Part shown: piece by piece, positions 45,111 to 55,227 of the stretch
Layout: every line of letters starts with the position of its first letter
Position numbering within the stretch: position 1 is the stretch's first letter
NCBI GenBank assembly: GCA_961205875.1
Contig: OY540822.1
Span: forward strand, 5,768,501-5,832,500
DNA from: Sialis fuliginosa
Taxonomy: Eukaryota > Arthropoda > Insecta > Megaloptera > Sialidae
DNA length: 64,000 bases
Reading direction: 5' to 3'
The notes under the pieces: generated by a model
The model's database searches: none
The model's input: only the letters and a program-made list of their open reading frames with translations
Told to the model about the DNA's origin: nothing
Position numbers and translations under genes: made by a program

Positions 45111-45617
45111 TATTATCAATTATAATTCACATTTTCGGTAATTTTTGAACAGTTTTAAGGGGGGGGGGGATAAGGGCGGAAAAATTAATCTGGCCCAGGG
45201 CGCCAGACTTGCTAAGACCGGCTCTGCTCACAAACAACAAATACATGTCATATATTATAATGAAGGCAGTCAGATTAACAATAATTAAAAAATATTTTTT
45301 TCAAGTACCTACACGTCATAAAAAAGACAAAAAAAAATCCAAAAACATTTTAATAGGTACATAAATGAGAGAATTAAGGTACCTTATCCATTAACCAACG
45401 TTCGTTTAAATCTAGACCCAAAAATCTGTTATTTCTAAATACTTTTTTATCTTTTTTTCTTCTTCAAGAAATAACATAACAATAAATGGATCTTGGCATT
45501 CCTGGATGCCCATGAAATAAAAAAATTATAATACCAAACTCGTCGAATGAAATCGAAAAAGGTACACGGGTAGGTACCTATCCATTAACACAAATATAAC
45601 CAAATATGTATCTCTAA

Positions 45618-46359
45618 AGCCTCGATTACATTAGTAGAGTTAGTAGTAGAGTACGGAGGTAGAGTAAGTACTCTACCGTTACTCGCCTAATGTAAACACT
45701 TTTGGGATAGTGAATGTAGAGTACTAAAGATAGTAGTCGGTAGAGTTTAGAGGATAGCACTGTGGTATAGTAACTACCGCCGATTTCCCCCACCACACCG
45801 ATCACTATACTCTACCAGTACTCTACTAGCACTCTACCAGTGTAAACTGTTTTATTATTGCAGTAGAGTAGAGTAGTCGGGCGCGAAATATTTACGTATC
45901 ACATGTTTTTAGTTGTTTGTTTTGATTGTTGAGAATTGAATTATTATTATTGTTGTGGATTGTTATTTGTTTTTATTGTCCCGAATTAATATTTTTGATA
46001 TCATTAAAAATGAAGTGGACAGAAGAAGAAACCCTAAAATTAGAGGAGTTTTACAAAGAGTACTAATGCATATGGAACATTACTGGTATTAACTATAAAA
46101 ATAAACAAATGCGTTTAGATGCATATGAAAATATAGTTAAAAATCAAGCTAAAGAAAATTTTGGTGTTGCTGAACTGAAGCAAAAAATTAAAAATTTACG
46201 ATGCACCTATAACCAAGAAAAATTAATTATGGACTCTCCTCTACCAAACTACTAGCTGTGTGTAAACGGTTACTCTACCAAAACTGGTAGAGTAAAGTGA
46301 AATGGATAAAAAGTATGCTAGTATACTCTACTACTAACTCTACTAATGTAATCGAGGCT
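45618..46359. mobile_element. PIF/Harbinger-derived element, TAA duplication
   Basis: Perfect TIRs of about 37 bp (AGCCTCGATTACATTAGTAG..), with TAA at 45615-45617 and 46360-46362. A 3 bp TAA/TTA duplication is the Harbinger signature. It contains a MADF-like frame but no transposase. Confidence 0.88.
46010..46235 (+). pseudogene. MADF/Myb-SANT-like protein of Harbinger, broken
   Basis: MKWTEEETLKLEEFYKEY then a stop, then WNITGINYKNKQMRLDAYE, FGVAELKQKIKNLRCTYNQE. This is the MADF DNA-binding module that accompanies Harbinger transposase as its second protein and helps bind TIRs. One in-frame stop and truncation after about 75 codons leave it inactive. Confidence 0.75.
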
Positions 46360-47093
46360 TAATAGATACTGAGATTCCAGTACTGGAAAAGTTATCTGAG
46401 ACACCCGGTATATGTAATTGATAAGATTGGCGTGTATTTTATGATTGAGTCATATCTCACATTGCTAAGTAATCTTTACTACCCGTCAGTAGAGCTACAA
46501 TTAGTTCTTTAAACTTATTATATATATACACCTTACCATAAGAAAACAATCACTCGACACGTGTTTCGATTACACAAGAAGTCTTCATCAGGAGTCTAAT
46601 ACTTCCAGACTTTAATTAGTTCTCATAAATATAGTGCATTTATAAACATTGTTAGTGTTTAGTGAGTGTGTTAACTGTTAATGTTAGATAAGTCAAAAAT
46701 AACCTATTTATTACTTATTGCTACAACAAACGGTTATCTCTACATCTAAGTTACAATAATCAGAGTTAGAACACTTAACTTGGAAGATATTTCCTTTCCT
46801 GATTTAATTTTTAAATATTTTTTTAGAATAAAAAAAATATAATTAATACTTTCATCGTTGATAGTATTATTTTTTTAAATGAGTCAGATAAGAAAATGAC
46901 AATAAACAAACTGAATTTAATGAATACATTTTTTATTGATTTTAATGTGAATATATCCAGTTATTTGTACATAAACATAACCAATAACTGGGGGACTAGA
47001 AGTGCCCTGGACACCCTGGGGTGATCAGAGTCGGAGACAGTAACGATGCCCAATCACTTGTATTATTCTATATTTTCGTTTTAAGCCGCGTTT
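46360..47093. other. Intergenic DNA with a Penelope-type end word
   Basis: CACGTGTTTCGATTACACAA followed by GTCTTCATCAGG (46557-46592) resembles the terminal repeat words of Penelope-like elements, but no frame is nearby. The rest is AT-rich and unassigned. Confidence 0.4.
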
Positions 47094-47732
47094 ACACTAT
47101 ATAGCAAAACCTGCTATATAACAAATATTATATAACTTTTGCTATAAATACGAAAACGGAAAAATGTCAAATGTTACATGTAGCAGTTTTTGGTGCTACA
47201 TATAGCAAAATCTGCTACATATAGCAAGATTTATGTTTTCCATCCAGAGTAGGTAAAGATCAAAGAAAAATAAGCTACATGTAACTTTTGCTATATGTAG
47301 CAAGTATTAGAAGTAGTTTTGGTTCTCTAGCATCTGCTACATGTAGCAGTTTCTATCATTCGAGTTCAAGCGGTGATATCTATATGTCTTATGTGTCTAT
47401 GTCTACAACGGTTTTTTAATTTTTAATAAAGCTTTCATAATGGAAAAGTCATGCAAAGTCATCTGCATTTTAAGTCTTTCAGCAAATCACTTCCACTGTA
47501 TTTTTCTCTAGCTAATAATAACGGTCGAACCCAAAACCTACGTTTCCTTCTATGACATGCCAAAAATACCGTAATAGCTGCCGCTAGCATTAAGTCTTTC
47601 CTCTTCGACATCTTCAATCAGACTGGATGTTATATAACTTTTGCTACATGTAACACAGTATCATTTGAGTACAATTTGAAAAATATAGCAAATGTTATAT
47701 AGCAGATTTTACTATATAGTGTAAATGCGGCT
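47094..47732. mobile_element. PIF/Harbinger-derived element, TTA duplication
   Basis: TIR AGCCGCGTTTACACTATATAG and its inverse; TTA at 47091-47093 and 47733-47735. Both subterminal regions are studded with TGCTA(C/T)AT(G/A)TAGC palindromes, possible transposase sites. Carries a transposase N-terminus on the minus strand. Confidence 0.85.
47440..47611 (-). pseudogene. Harbinger transposase N-terminal fragment
   Basis: From ATG at 47611 (minus): MSKRKDLMLAAAITVFLA, then RRKRRFWVRPLLLAREKYSG and SDLLKDL. RRFWVRP is the classic start of HARBI1-type transposases. A stop then ends it; the DDE core is missing. Confidence 0.75.
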
Positions 47733-49354
47733 TTATACGTTTCTTAATTTTTATTTATCCTACATAAAATAATTCTAACATTTTATTTTTACCTGCTATA
47801 AAACTATGTAGATAAAGCCCAAGAAAGGCCCCTCATTAATCTTTGATATTTCAAGTATCTATGATAATGTTAATAATAACAATAAATAATTTTGCACAAA
47901 ATGCACGTAGTCAACATTGAATAAATTGATTTTCAAAAAATAAAACACTTGTGAGTAAAATTACACCAAACAATACAAATGATTAGATATTTATGAGAGG
48001 CGGGGGGGGGGGGGGGGGGGGAGTACAATAGCTATAACGACATTACAACTGAATATAAAAAATAAAGTACAATACAAAATATTTAATATTTTTGTTGTGA
48101 CGTACAAAGGGGCCAGGAAGGGGGGGGGGGGGGCATTCTGAATATGATACATGTGAGAAAAAAAATCTATTATATTATATCTATATAATGGCTCTGAACC
48201 TTTTGAACCGCATAGAATAAACACAATTTCAGAATATGCAATTGAAGACCTTTTTTTTTTTTTAGTCGTGAAAATGTAGAATGTATTTAATAAATAAGAT
48301 TAGAGAAATTAAAAACTGAAAACCTTTTTTTTTTTTTTTAGTCACACCAATTTCAATTCAAATTTATTATAAATTTTTTTTTTTTTTTGGGGGCGCCAAA
48401 AAGATATCGTGCCCCGGGCGCCAATTATGCTTGCTACGCCACTGGCTAAATCAAAGCTTTTAGAACTCAAGTCTCGATTTCATCTAATGAAAATTGAAGC
48501 CATCTCGTCTCGGTCTGGTCTCGTACACGTGGTCGAGAAAAATGTCGAGTTTTTTACAAAAAATATGTTTTCTATTTATTTTTATGTAATAAATAAATAC
48601 ATCTTATAAGGTACTGGCACCAGTCTTGATCATACCACAAGTCGGCCGAAGTAACATATAGTATTGTATCCAGGGGATTGACATAGAGAATTCACCTCTG
48701 CCCCAAAGTAGATTCTCTAGATTTAACACAGGGGGGTTATTTTAAGAGAATTTTAGAACTGCACAATTTGAGGCAAAGCAAATAAAAACAATTCTCAGAT
48801 TAAGTTATTAAAATGACGTAAGATTTTTTTTGTCCACGTTTTCATCCTTAACACACTACATAACCTCTGAATAAAGTTAAATGTAGACTTGTAGACCTTC
48901 CATTTTAAATATATTATGTAGTTTAGAGTTAATGAATTTCTAAAGGTAACAGTTTATAAAATCAATTTAAGATCTTTTTAAAAATTATTAATTGTTTTGG
49001 AATTTTTATATCCCCCCACCCCTCCTGCATAGATTATGTCTCGCTGGAGTATTTTAAGCAATTTCTAGCAAATCTGCGTAAATACGTTCTTTATAAATGA
49101 AAAATAATGTCAATTAAACTAAACGAATTGGTTTCCATAATAATTATTTGAAAATAGTAAAAAAATATAATAAGTAAATATAACAAGTAAATGCACAGTG
49201 CTTCCTCGTGCTAAATTCACCAAAGGTATAGTTAATTAATTATCGAACAAATCAATTCATTGGTTAACCATTTAAATTTTATACAATTTTATTTAAAACG
49301 ACATTCGTATATTTTTAAACTTTTGACAATTTCAATCTAAATTAACAATTTTCT
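47733..49354. other. Intergenic DNA with homopolymer G tracts
   Basis: Two long G runs (about 48003-48021 and 48121-48133) and several T runs. GCTTGCTACGCCACTGG near 48430 looks like a DNA-transposon end (reverse of CCAGTGGCGTAGC), but its partner end was not found. No coding. Confidence 0.4.
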
Positions 49355-49605
49355 GCTATCCAAATGTCAAAATGACATTTAATATGTCAAAGTAAATAAC
49401 AATTTAAAAAACAAATGACGATTTTTAAAATCAAATTGAGATAAATCTTTGTAAGCAAATATTTTACAACTAACATTGTGGTGATCTATATTATAGAAAA
49501 TTTAATGCTCTACAAAAAAGATTCTATAAAATGTTCACGTAACATGTGTCGTTCTTGAGATATATTGAAAATATAAATATTTTTGGATGTCACCCCTCCC
49601 TCTTA
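49355..49605. repeat. Interspersed repeat, MITE-free inverse copy of 44104-44760
   Basis: Reverse complement of the 44.1-44.8 kb repeat without the 393 bp MITE. Ends in GATGTCACCCCTCCCTCTT. Confidence 0.7.
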
Positions 49606-49920
49606 CACACGATTTTGATAAATGAGACCGTTCTCAAGCCAGACCTAACCAACCAACCAAGTTCAGTGGTTTATGAGGTATGCGTGTGACAAGGATTCAG
49701 GGGACAGACAGACACACAGACACGAAACGAAAACTGTTTGTCTTGACCTGAAACGACCACAAAGCTTCTTGTACCTTCGATATTGTGAGGAAGCACTGAA
49801 ATCTCTTTACATTCTATAATTATATTTATATTTTATATACAGTATTTTTCAATATTTGCAGGTGATATTCAGTAACTGATTTATTTCGATAACTTATTTG
49901 GAGAATCAGATATAAAGAAA
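49606..49920 (+). promoter_or_regulatory. Upstream and 5' untranslated segment of the TAZ-NACHT gene
   Basis: An acceptor-like TTTGCAG ends at 49861, so 49862-49920 may be the untranslated start of a spliced exon. An upstream exon and promoter were not located. Confidence 0.35.
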
Positions 49921-49957
49921 ATGGCCGACAAATGCAAAACCCGTACATCTGGCTCCG
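49921..49957 (+). CDS. TAZ-NACHT-ankyrin gene, exon 1
   Basis: Start exon of a gene I join as 49921-49957, 50611-50856, 55228-58707 (about 1,250 residues if the single indel near 57510 is disregarded). It encodes MADKCKTRTSGSG and ends with one base of a codon at a GTAAGT donor. Its context around ATG (AAAATGGCC) is good. Support comes from the phase match to both later exons rather than from similarity, so it is the least certain exon. Confidence 0.6.
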
Positions 49958-49985
49958 GTAAGTTACACATTGATATATTACAAAT

Positions 49986-50165
49986 ACAGTCGGGAATCGT
50001 TTATTCTAAGCCTTCTGAATCGTTTTGAATCGAGGAAGTCGCGTTTATTCGAAGTCGAGAGGGGCTCCCACCAAGTTATGTATAGACACTTGACCAATCA
50101 GCGTTGGCGCGGGAATTGACGTCACCACGAAGATGTATTCAAATGTTATAAATGTATAATAGAAT
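49986..50165. mobile_element. Pogo/mariner-like MITE, left part only
   Basis: Same left end and body as 35637-36227 (CAGTCGGGAATCGTTTATT, CGAGAGGGGCTCCCACCAAG). The right end is missing; homology fades by about 50165. Lies in intron 1. Confidence 0.75.
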
Positions 50166-50610
50166 ATCAATTACAAGAAATCCTTTATTTATTCTTGTCT
50201 TCGTATTTTTTGATATTTTAACAACATATACAATCAAAGAAGTACAAATTCGACATTGCAAAATCATGAAAAAGCTATCACGTATTCAGCGCATTAAATT
50301 ACGTAGGAAAACCCCCTCAAAACGTCGAACTGAATTTTTTACAGTGGACTTTCCGTTATGGCCGAGACTGGTCGATATATGGACCAGCAATTTGATCGGG
50401 CACGCTACGTGAAAAATGAATTGATTTTATGTACAAATTTTGTGTAAAAAAGGTCGATTTCAACGTAAAAATCCCCGTCCTTAAAACGGAGTTTGAGTCA
50501 CTATTTTTCTATCAACTCCACAGTCCTGGTATAATTTTAAGTATTCATTTAGTTTAAACATTATTTTCCTGTATGCTAATTGAATCTTATCCATAATAAA
50601 TATATTACAG

Positions 50611-50856
50611 ATGATTTAACTCCACAACTGTTGGATTATCTTCTGCATACAGACAGTTGTAAAGGCCACAAATGCACTTTGCCTTCTTGCGAGACTATCA
50701 AAGAGGTCTTGAGTCACATGAAGACATGCACTTTAACAGATGACTGTACATTTCTACATTGTTATCCATTGAGTCAGCTTATCAATCATTGGAGACATAG
50801 CAGACCTACTAAAAAGTGCAAACTGTGTTTTCCAACAATAAGTAATAATACAAACG
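50611..50856 (+). CDS. TAZ-NACHT-ankyrin gene, exon 2 (TAZ zinc finger)
   Basis: 82 codons between TATTACAG and GTGAGT, phase 1 at both ends. LTPQLLDYLLHTDSCKG, HKCTLPSCETIKEVLSHMKT and CTLTDDCTFLHC, then LINHWRHS and KKCKLCFP, reproduce the TAZ1 fold of CBP/p300. The four-helix zinc sites show as C/H sets: C..H.C....C, H..C.....C...HC, H......C..C. In CBP this domain binds transactivation domains of transcription factors. Here it would be an N-terminal protein-binding module (about residues 13-94). As a symmetric 1-1 exon it can be skipped without shifting frame. It could also be a stray CBP-like exon, but the splice signals argue for use. Confidence 0.8.
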
Positions 50857-51774
50857 GTGAGTGTAATTTAAATTAAAATATCAAATAGTCTGACAAATTC
50901 TTAATTTTTTGGTCTTAAGTTGTCAAAGCACTTTTTTCGAGATGATAATTGTTAGTCCAGTAACTTTGTCGCCTGAATGTATGGGGTAGTATGCGTTAAA
51001 TCCGGTAGTTCTGATTTTTTGCAGACTTGTTTATGATGTTGGCCTAATGAATAATCCAAGTTTGTGACCTCGAGCGCCGAACGCAACTTTGTCAAAAATC
51101 GAAAAAACCGCGAAAAAATCGTTATTTTTTCAAATTTTGGCGATTTTAACCCTAAAGGACTAGTTTTTGAAAAAACTTTTTTAGTACGTTTTTAAAGTAG
51201 ACTAAATTTGCTACAATATGATACTAGAATTGTCTCTGTAGACCCAATAGTTTCCGAGATTAAGCTTTTCAAAGTTTATCTTTTTTTTTGAACTTCGCAA
51301 TTTTTTGCAATATTTTAGACGTCACTCGAATAACTCTAGCGGGATGAAGTTCCAATTACCTCCGACGGAGTGTGCTAGTATTGCTCGTGTGAAGTCACGA
51401 ATCGGAACCTAGCAACTGGTCCCCAGTGCTCCGCCATCTTGTCTATTTTGCTACCTTACCGTGGTTACAGAGACAGCATTAAATATAGAGTTGATCATTC
51501 CAGGATCTTCCAGGATCTCTTCTAGTAAGTCGTTCACAATTATCTCTGATAATGAAAACATGTCAACATCGTCGTCACGTAATATTAGATTAAGATTAAA
51601 TAAACTGGTAAAGTTTTAATTTTTGTCTTCTTAGATTAACTTAGAATTTAATTTATTATTATTGGCATACACTATTTATTATTATTATTATTATTAAATA
51701 GTTATAATACAACAGAACATTTAAAATATTATATGGTATGGTGATGAACTATAAAGCCAAAATTTCATGCCTAA

Positions 51775-52338
51775 GTACTCCAAGCAAAGGAAGATGCTGA
51801 TAGGCTCATCATCACTACAGCTGTAACTGCTGCCTCTACCTATGATATAGTGGTAGTCGTTGGTGAGGACATTGACTTGCTGATCATCCTTACTGCGATC
51901 TCAAACCAACGTGAAATTTTTTACAATAAATGTGGAAGTGGCAAAGCATCAGATGTCATGTATTCCAGCATCGTTTCTTCAAAATCCTCTTTGAAACCAG
52001 AGCTTTTCCTCTTCATCCATGCCTTTAGTGGTTGTGACTCGACATCCTGCTTCTTTGGCTTAGGGAAGATGCAAATGATGTCCATAGTCGAAAAAAATCC
52101 GGACGTTGAAAAGCAAGCTGCGATTTTTCTCGACACCAACTCTACACCTGACGAGATAGCAGCAGCAGGAGAGCGAGTCATAATTGCTCTATACGGAGGC
52201 AACCCCAACACCCATAACTTTGACGAGCTGCGGTACCAACTATTCACCAGGGCTGCGACGAAAACCAGCTTCAATCTAGCCAGGTTACCTCCTACACGAG
52301 ACTCTGCTCGATTTCATTCCTTGCGGACATACAGGTAA
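51775..52338 (+). pseudogene. Transposon protein with PIN/FEN1-like nuclease motifs
   Basis: Continuous from about 51775: LQAKEDADRLIITTAV, YDIVVVVGEDIDLLIILTA, FIHAFSGCDSTSCFFGLG. The spacing and acidic residues resemble the XPG/FEN1 family: GEAEA-like (KEDAD), SEDxDLL-like (GEDIDLLII) and G(C/S)D (FSGCDSTS). This family of transposon-borne proteins with the HAF(S/T)GCD motif recurs in animal genomes. The N-terminal PIN half (first catalytic Asp) is not visible, so this copy is truncated. A GT donor-like site ends the exon near 52335. Function in transposition is inferred. Confidence 0.65.
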
Positions 52339-52408
52339 AAATTTGTCCTTGCATCAATTACATATCATTCATCATTTTCTATTCTCATGTACAATCTTCT
52401 TAAAGGTA

Positions 52409-52783
52409 CAGGCGTGGTTGGGAGTCACACTGAACCCTCTCTCCTGGGGGTAGATATCCACGTCACAAGGCCTCAACCCCAAAATGATGACCAGAGATGC
52501 AGCCCCACAACACCGCTTGCGGATGATTTCTTGTGGCTGCACGAAGGGTTGTGGGAACGCGTGTAGCTGCAGGAAGGCAGACTTAAAATGCTCATCAGTC
52601 TACAGGCACTGCAGGGGGGCCTCTTGTGACAATATACCTGATGTTGCAGAAGTAGATATCCCAGAAGGCGACGATCTGTCCGATGTCGAAATGGAGGATG
52701 ACTTGTGGGCACAAGACACTGATCTGGTATTATTTAACTGGATAGTGGATATCTATGGAATTACTATTAAACCGGATGGCTAA
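52409..52783 (+). pseudogene. Transposon protein, C-terminal CXC (tesmin-like) exon
   Basis: VQAWLGVTLNPLSWG then a stop, followed by a frame with LRMISCGCTKGCGNACSC, RKADLKCSSVY and CRGASCDN, the Cys spacing of CXC/tesmin-type DNA-binding domains, then an acidic tail ending at 52783. It is the usual C-terminus of the protein in the preceding entry. A stop and frame change make it inactive. Confidence 0.65.
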
Positions 52784-53841
52784 ATTTCATACTTTTTCTA
52801 ACAGTATCATTTCCATTTGCGCATGCGCGAGACGCAACACTGAACTCAATTTTGATATAATATAGAGGTATGTGACGTGATTCTATAGTTTCTTTATTCA
52901 ATTGTTAATCAGATTTGACAGTTAATATGCATCTATGGTTGTTTATTTAGTTATTATTTGATAATTAAAATAAATTACAGGTATTCGCGTATTTAATAAG
53001 TGTAGTTGTGTAGTTGATATACAATCGAACTTGTATGTATTTATTTATATATTTAACAATCAATTTGATAAATTTGAATTTCGAACATCCGTTGACGCAT
53101 GCGCATAATCAGTTTCGGTTGTTAGGAAATATTCAATTTCAGCCATCATGTCTGACTTATCATCAGTCCAGCCATGTCAATGGCACAAGACGTCGACGAT
53201 TCATCACCATCCCCTGATGGGGATATGCCATCCCAATACGTCCAGATACGGACGAACCTCAACCGGGACCTTTCAATAGGGCTAAATTAATTTAATTTTT
53301 TGATTTTGAATATTACTCAATTTCCTAACAAATAAACTTATTAACTTTTGTTGTACTTTTCTTTTTTACTTCATTATTCGTAGCTTAGCTTAAACATCAT
53401 CGTTCACACTTCTCATTTTCTTTTTTAACATCCCATCATAAAAGTACAGGGCTTCGATAGTATAATCAGGTTCAAAATTCATTCAGAACGACAGAATTGC
53501 AAAAAATTGCAAAGTTCGAAAAAAATGATAAACTTTGAAAGGCTTAATCTCGGAAACTATTAGGTCTACAGAGACAATTCCAGTATCATATTGTAGCAAA
53601 TTTAGTCTACTTTAAAAACGTACTAAAAAAGTTTTTTCAAAAACTAGTCCTTTAGGGTTAAAATCGCCAAAATTTGAAAAAATAACGATTTTTTCGCGGT
53701 TTTTTCGATTTTTGACAAAGTTGCGTTCGGCGCTCGAGGTCACAAACTTGGATTATTCATTAGGCCAACATCTTAAACAAGTCTGCAAAAAATCAGAACT
53801 ACCGGATTTAACGCATGCGGTGATGTATAAAGTTACTGGAC

Positions 53842-54347
53842 TATGTTGTATATGGTCAAATAAGAGACTAAGCGTGGACTGTATTCTTGTGTTTCTGGTT
53901 GGTAAAAATATAAATAAAAAAATGGGACTTACCATTATCTCGCAATCTCGATCCCGTTGTAGGTGGAAGGATAAAGGGAGAAAAGGATAAATTAGGACGC
54001 CTATTCTTAACTCCACCAGGTCTCTTTGTAGTACATATATATTCTCACCAACACAAAATCAATTAACTAAAAATGTGATAGTCTTGACGACTTGCTTCAA
54101 ACTGTTGTGGTTTTGGTGCACAAACATGTTTTTAATTAAACTGAAAATTGAATATTTAAAGATGCATATTTATGCCATCTATTGATTTAATTGTAAATTC
54201 TATTCCGATTTACAAACAAAAAAAACTTGGCGTTAACAATAGTTTTAGTTATTATCACAAATCAATAGTAATCGGTATTAGGGGAGCGCGGGGAAATTGG
54301 CACTACTTAAGAAAACAATTTACAAAATACAAAAATAGTATTTTATA
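53842..54347. other. Intron remainder between two elements
   Basis: Between the TIR transposon and the next MITE. AT-rich, no coding or complete repeat recognised. Confidence 0.4.
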
Positions 54348-55160
54348 CCGGGTGCTCTATTTTAATTTCTCCAGACCAATATCTCGAAAACTAAACAAAA
54401 TGTTTCAAACAAAAGTTTTAGCATTTCAAGGGGGACATTTATTATTGCTATGGGTTTTTATAGTTTATGGGGTTTTATAGGGTAACATTTTTTTTTCAAA
54501 TAGTAACCTGAATTTTTTATTGCTGATTCGTAATGTACGGGAAAATATAAATAACTATTGTAGGAAATATTTTTTTAGAAAACATTAATTTTTTACGATT
54601 TGAAGACTTAAATCTAAAAAGTAATTGATATTAAATGATTTTAAAATCAACTCAAATCAACTTTAATAAAAAAAAAATTAAGAGACAAAAGATGTTTCTT
54701 TTATGAGAGAAGACCGGCAATTTAAAAAAATATATTTTATCAACTTTTTCATCTAGTAACTAGTCGATAAAGTTCTTCATCATTGAAAAACGAAAAAAAA
54801 AATCTCTTATTTCTTACAAATTTTTAACAGTCCTTGTCTAAATCCTAGCACTTCTTACCTCTTGCAATTTTCTTTATGTTTTAGTTTTTGAGTAAAAAAT
54901 TATTGAAAATTATTAAAGTAAAAAAAAAAAAATCAGATAAAAGTTGCTTATTTTTTTCGTAAATTACGATTCTGCAATAAAAAATATAGGGTACCAATTG
55001 AAAAAAAAAATATTACCCCTTAAAACCTCATGAATTATAAAAACTCATAGCAATAATAAATGTCCCCCTCGAAATGCTATAACTTTGATCCGAAACATTT
55101 TTCACCATCTTACTTAATTTCCGAGATATTGACCTGGGGAAATTAAAATGGAACATCCGG
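54348..55160. mobile_element. Foldback MITE just upstream of the NACHT exon
   Basis: CCGGGTGCTCTATTTTAATT and, inverted, CCGGATGTTCCATTTTAATT; TATA at both flanks (54344-54347 and 55161-55164). Arms of about 210 bp. Ends 67 bases before the exon acceptor. Confidence 0.82.
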
Positions 55161-55227
55161 TATATGAATATCTTTCATAGTAATATTTTAGCTCTCTGTA
55201 GTATATCACAGATACAATTTGTTACAG

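Larger units (their letters stand above)
50955..53841. mobile_element. DNA transposon with ~360 bp TIRs encoding PIN-like and CXC proteins
   Basis: Ends GTCCAGTAACTTT and inverse, TA at each side (50953-50954, 53842-53843). Arms 50955-51315 and 53487-53841 pair at high identity (TTAACCCTAAAGGACTAGTT with its inverse). The 2.2 kb centre has coding on the plus strand. The superfamily is not one I can name with confidence. It sits in the large intron of the TAZ-NACHT gene. Confidence 0.8.

Noticed and set aside
48003..48133. Long G tracts as telomere-like or quadruplex element
   Set aside because: Uninterrupted homopolymers; similar G runs lie next to transposon ends elsewhere in the window and may be length-unreliable.
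50152..50412. 86-codon open frame in intron 1 of the NACHT gene
   Set aside because: Starts within a MITE remnant, no recognisable domain and no fitting splice sites.
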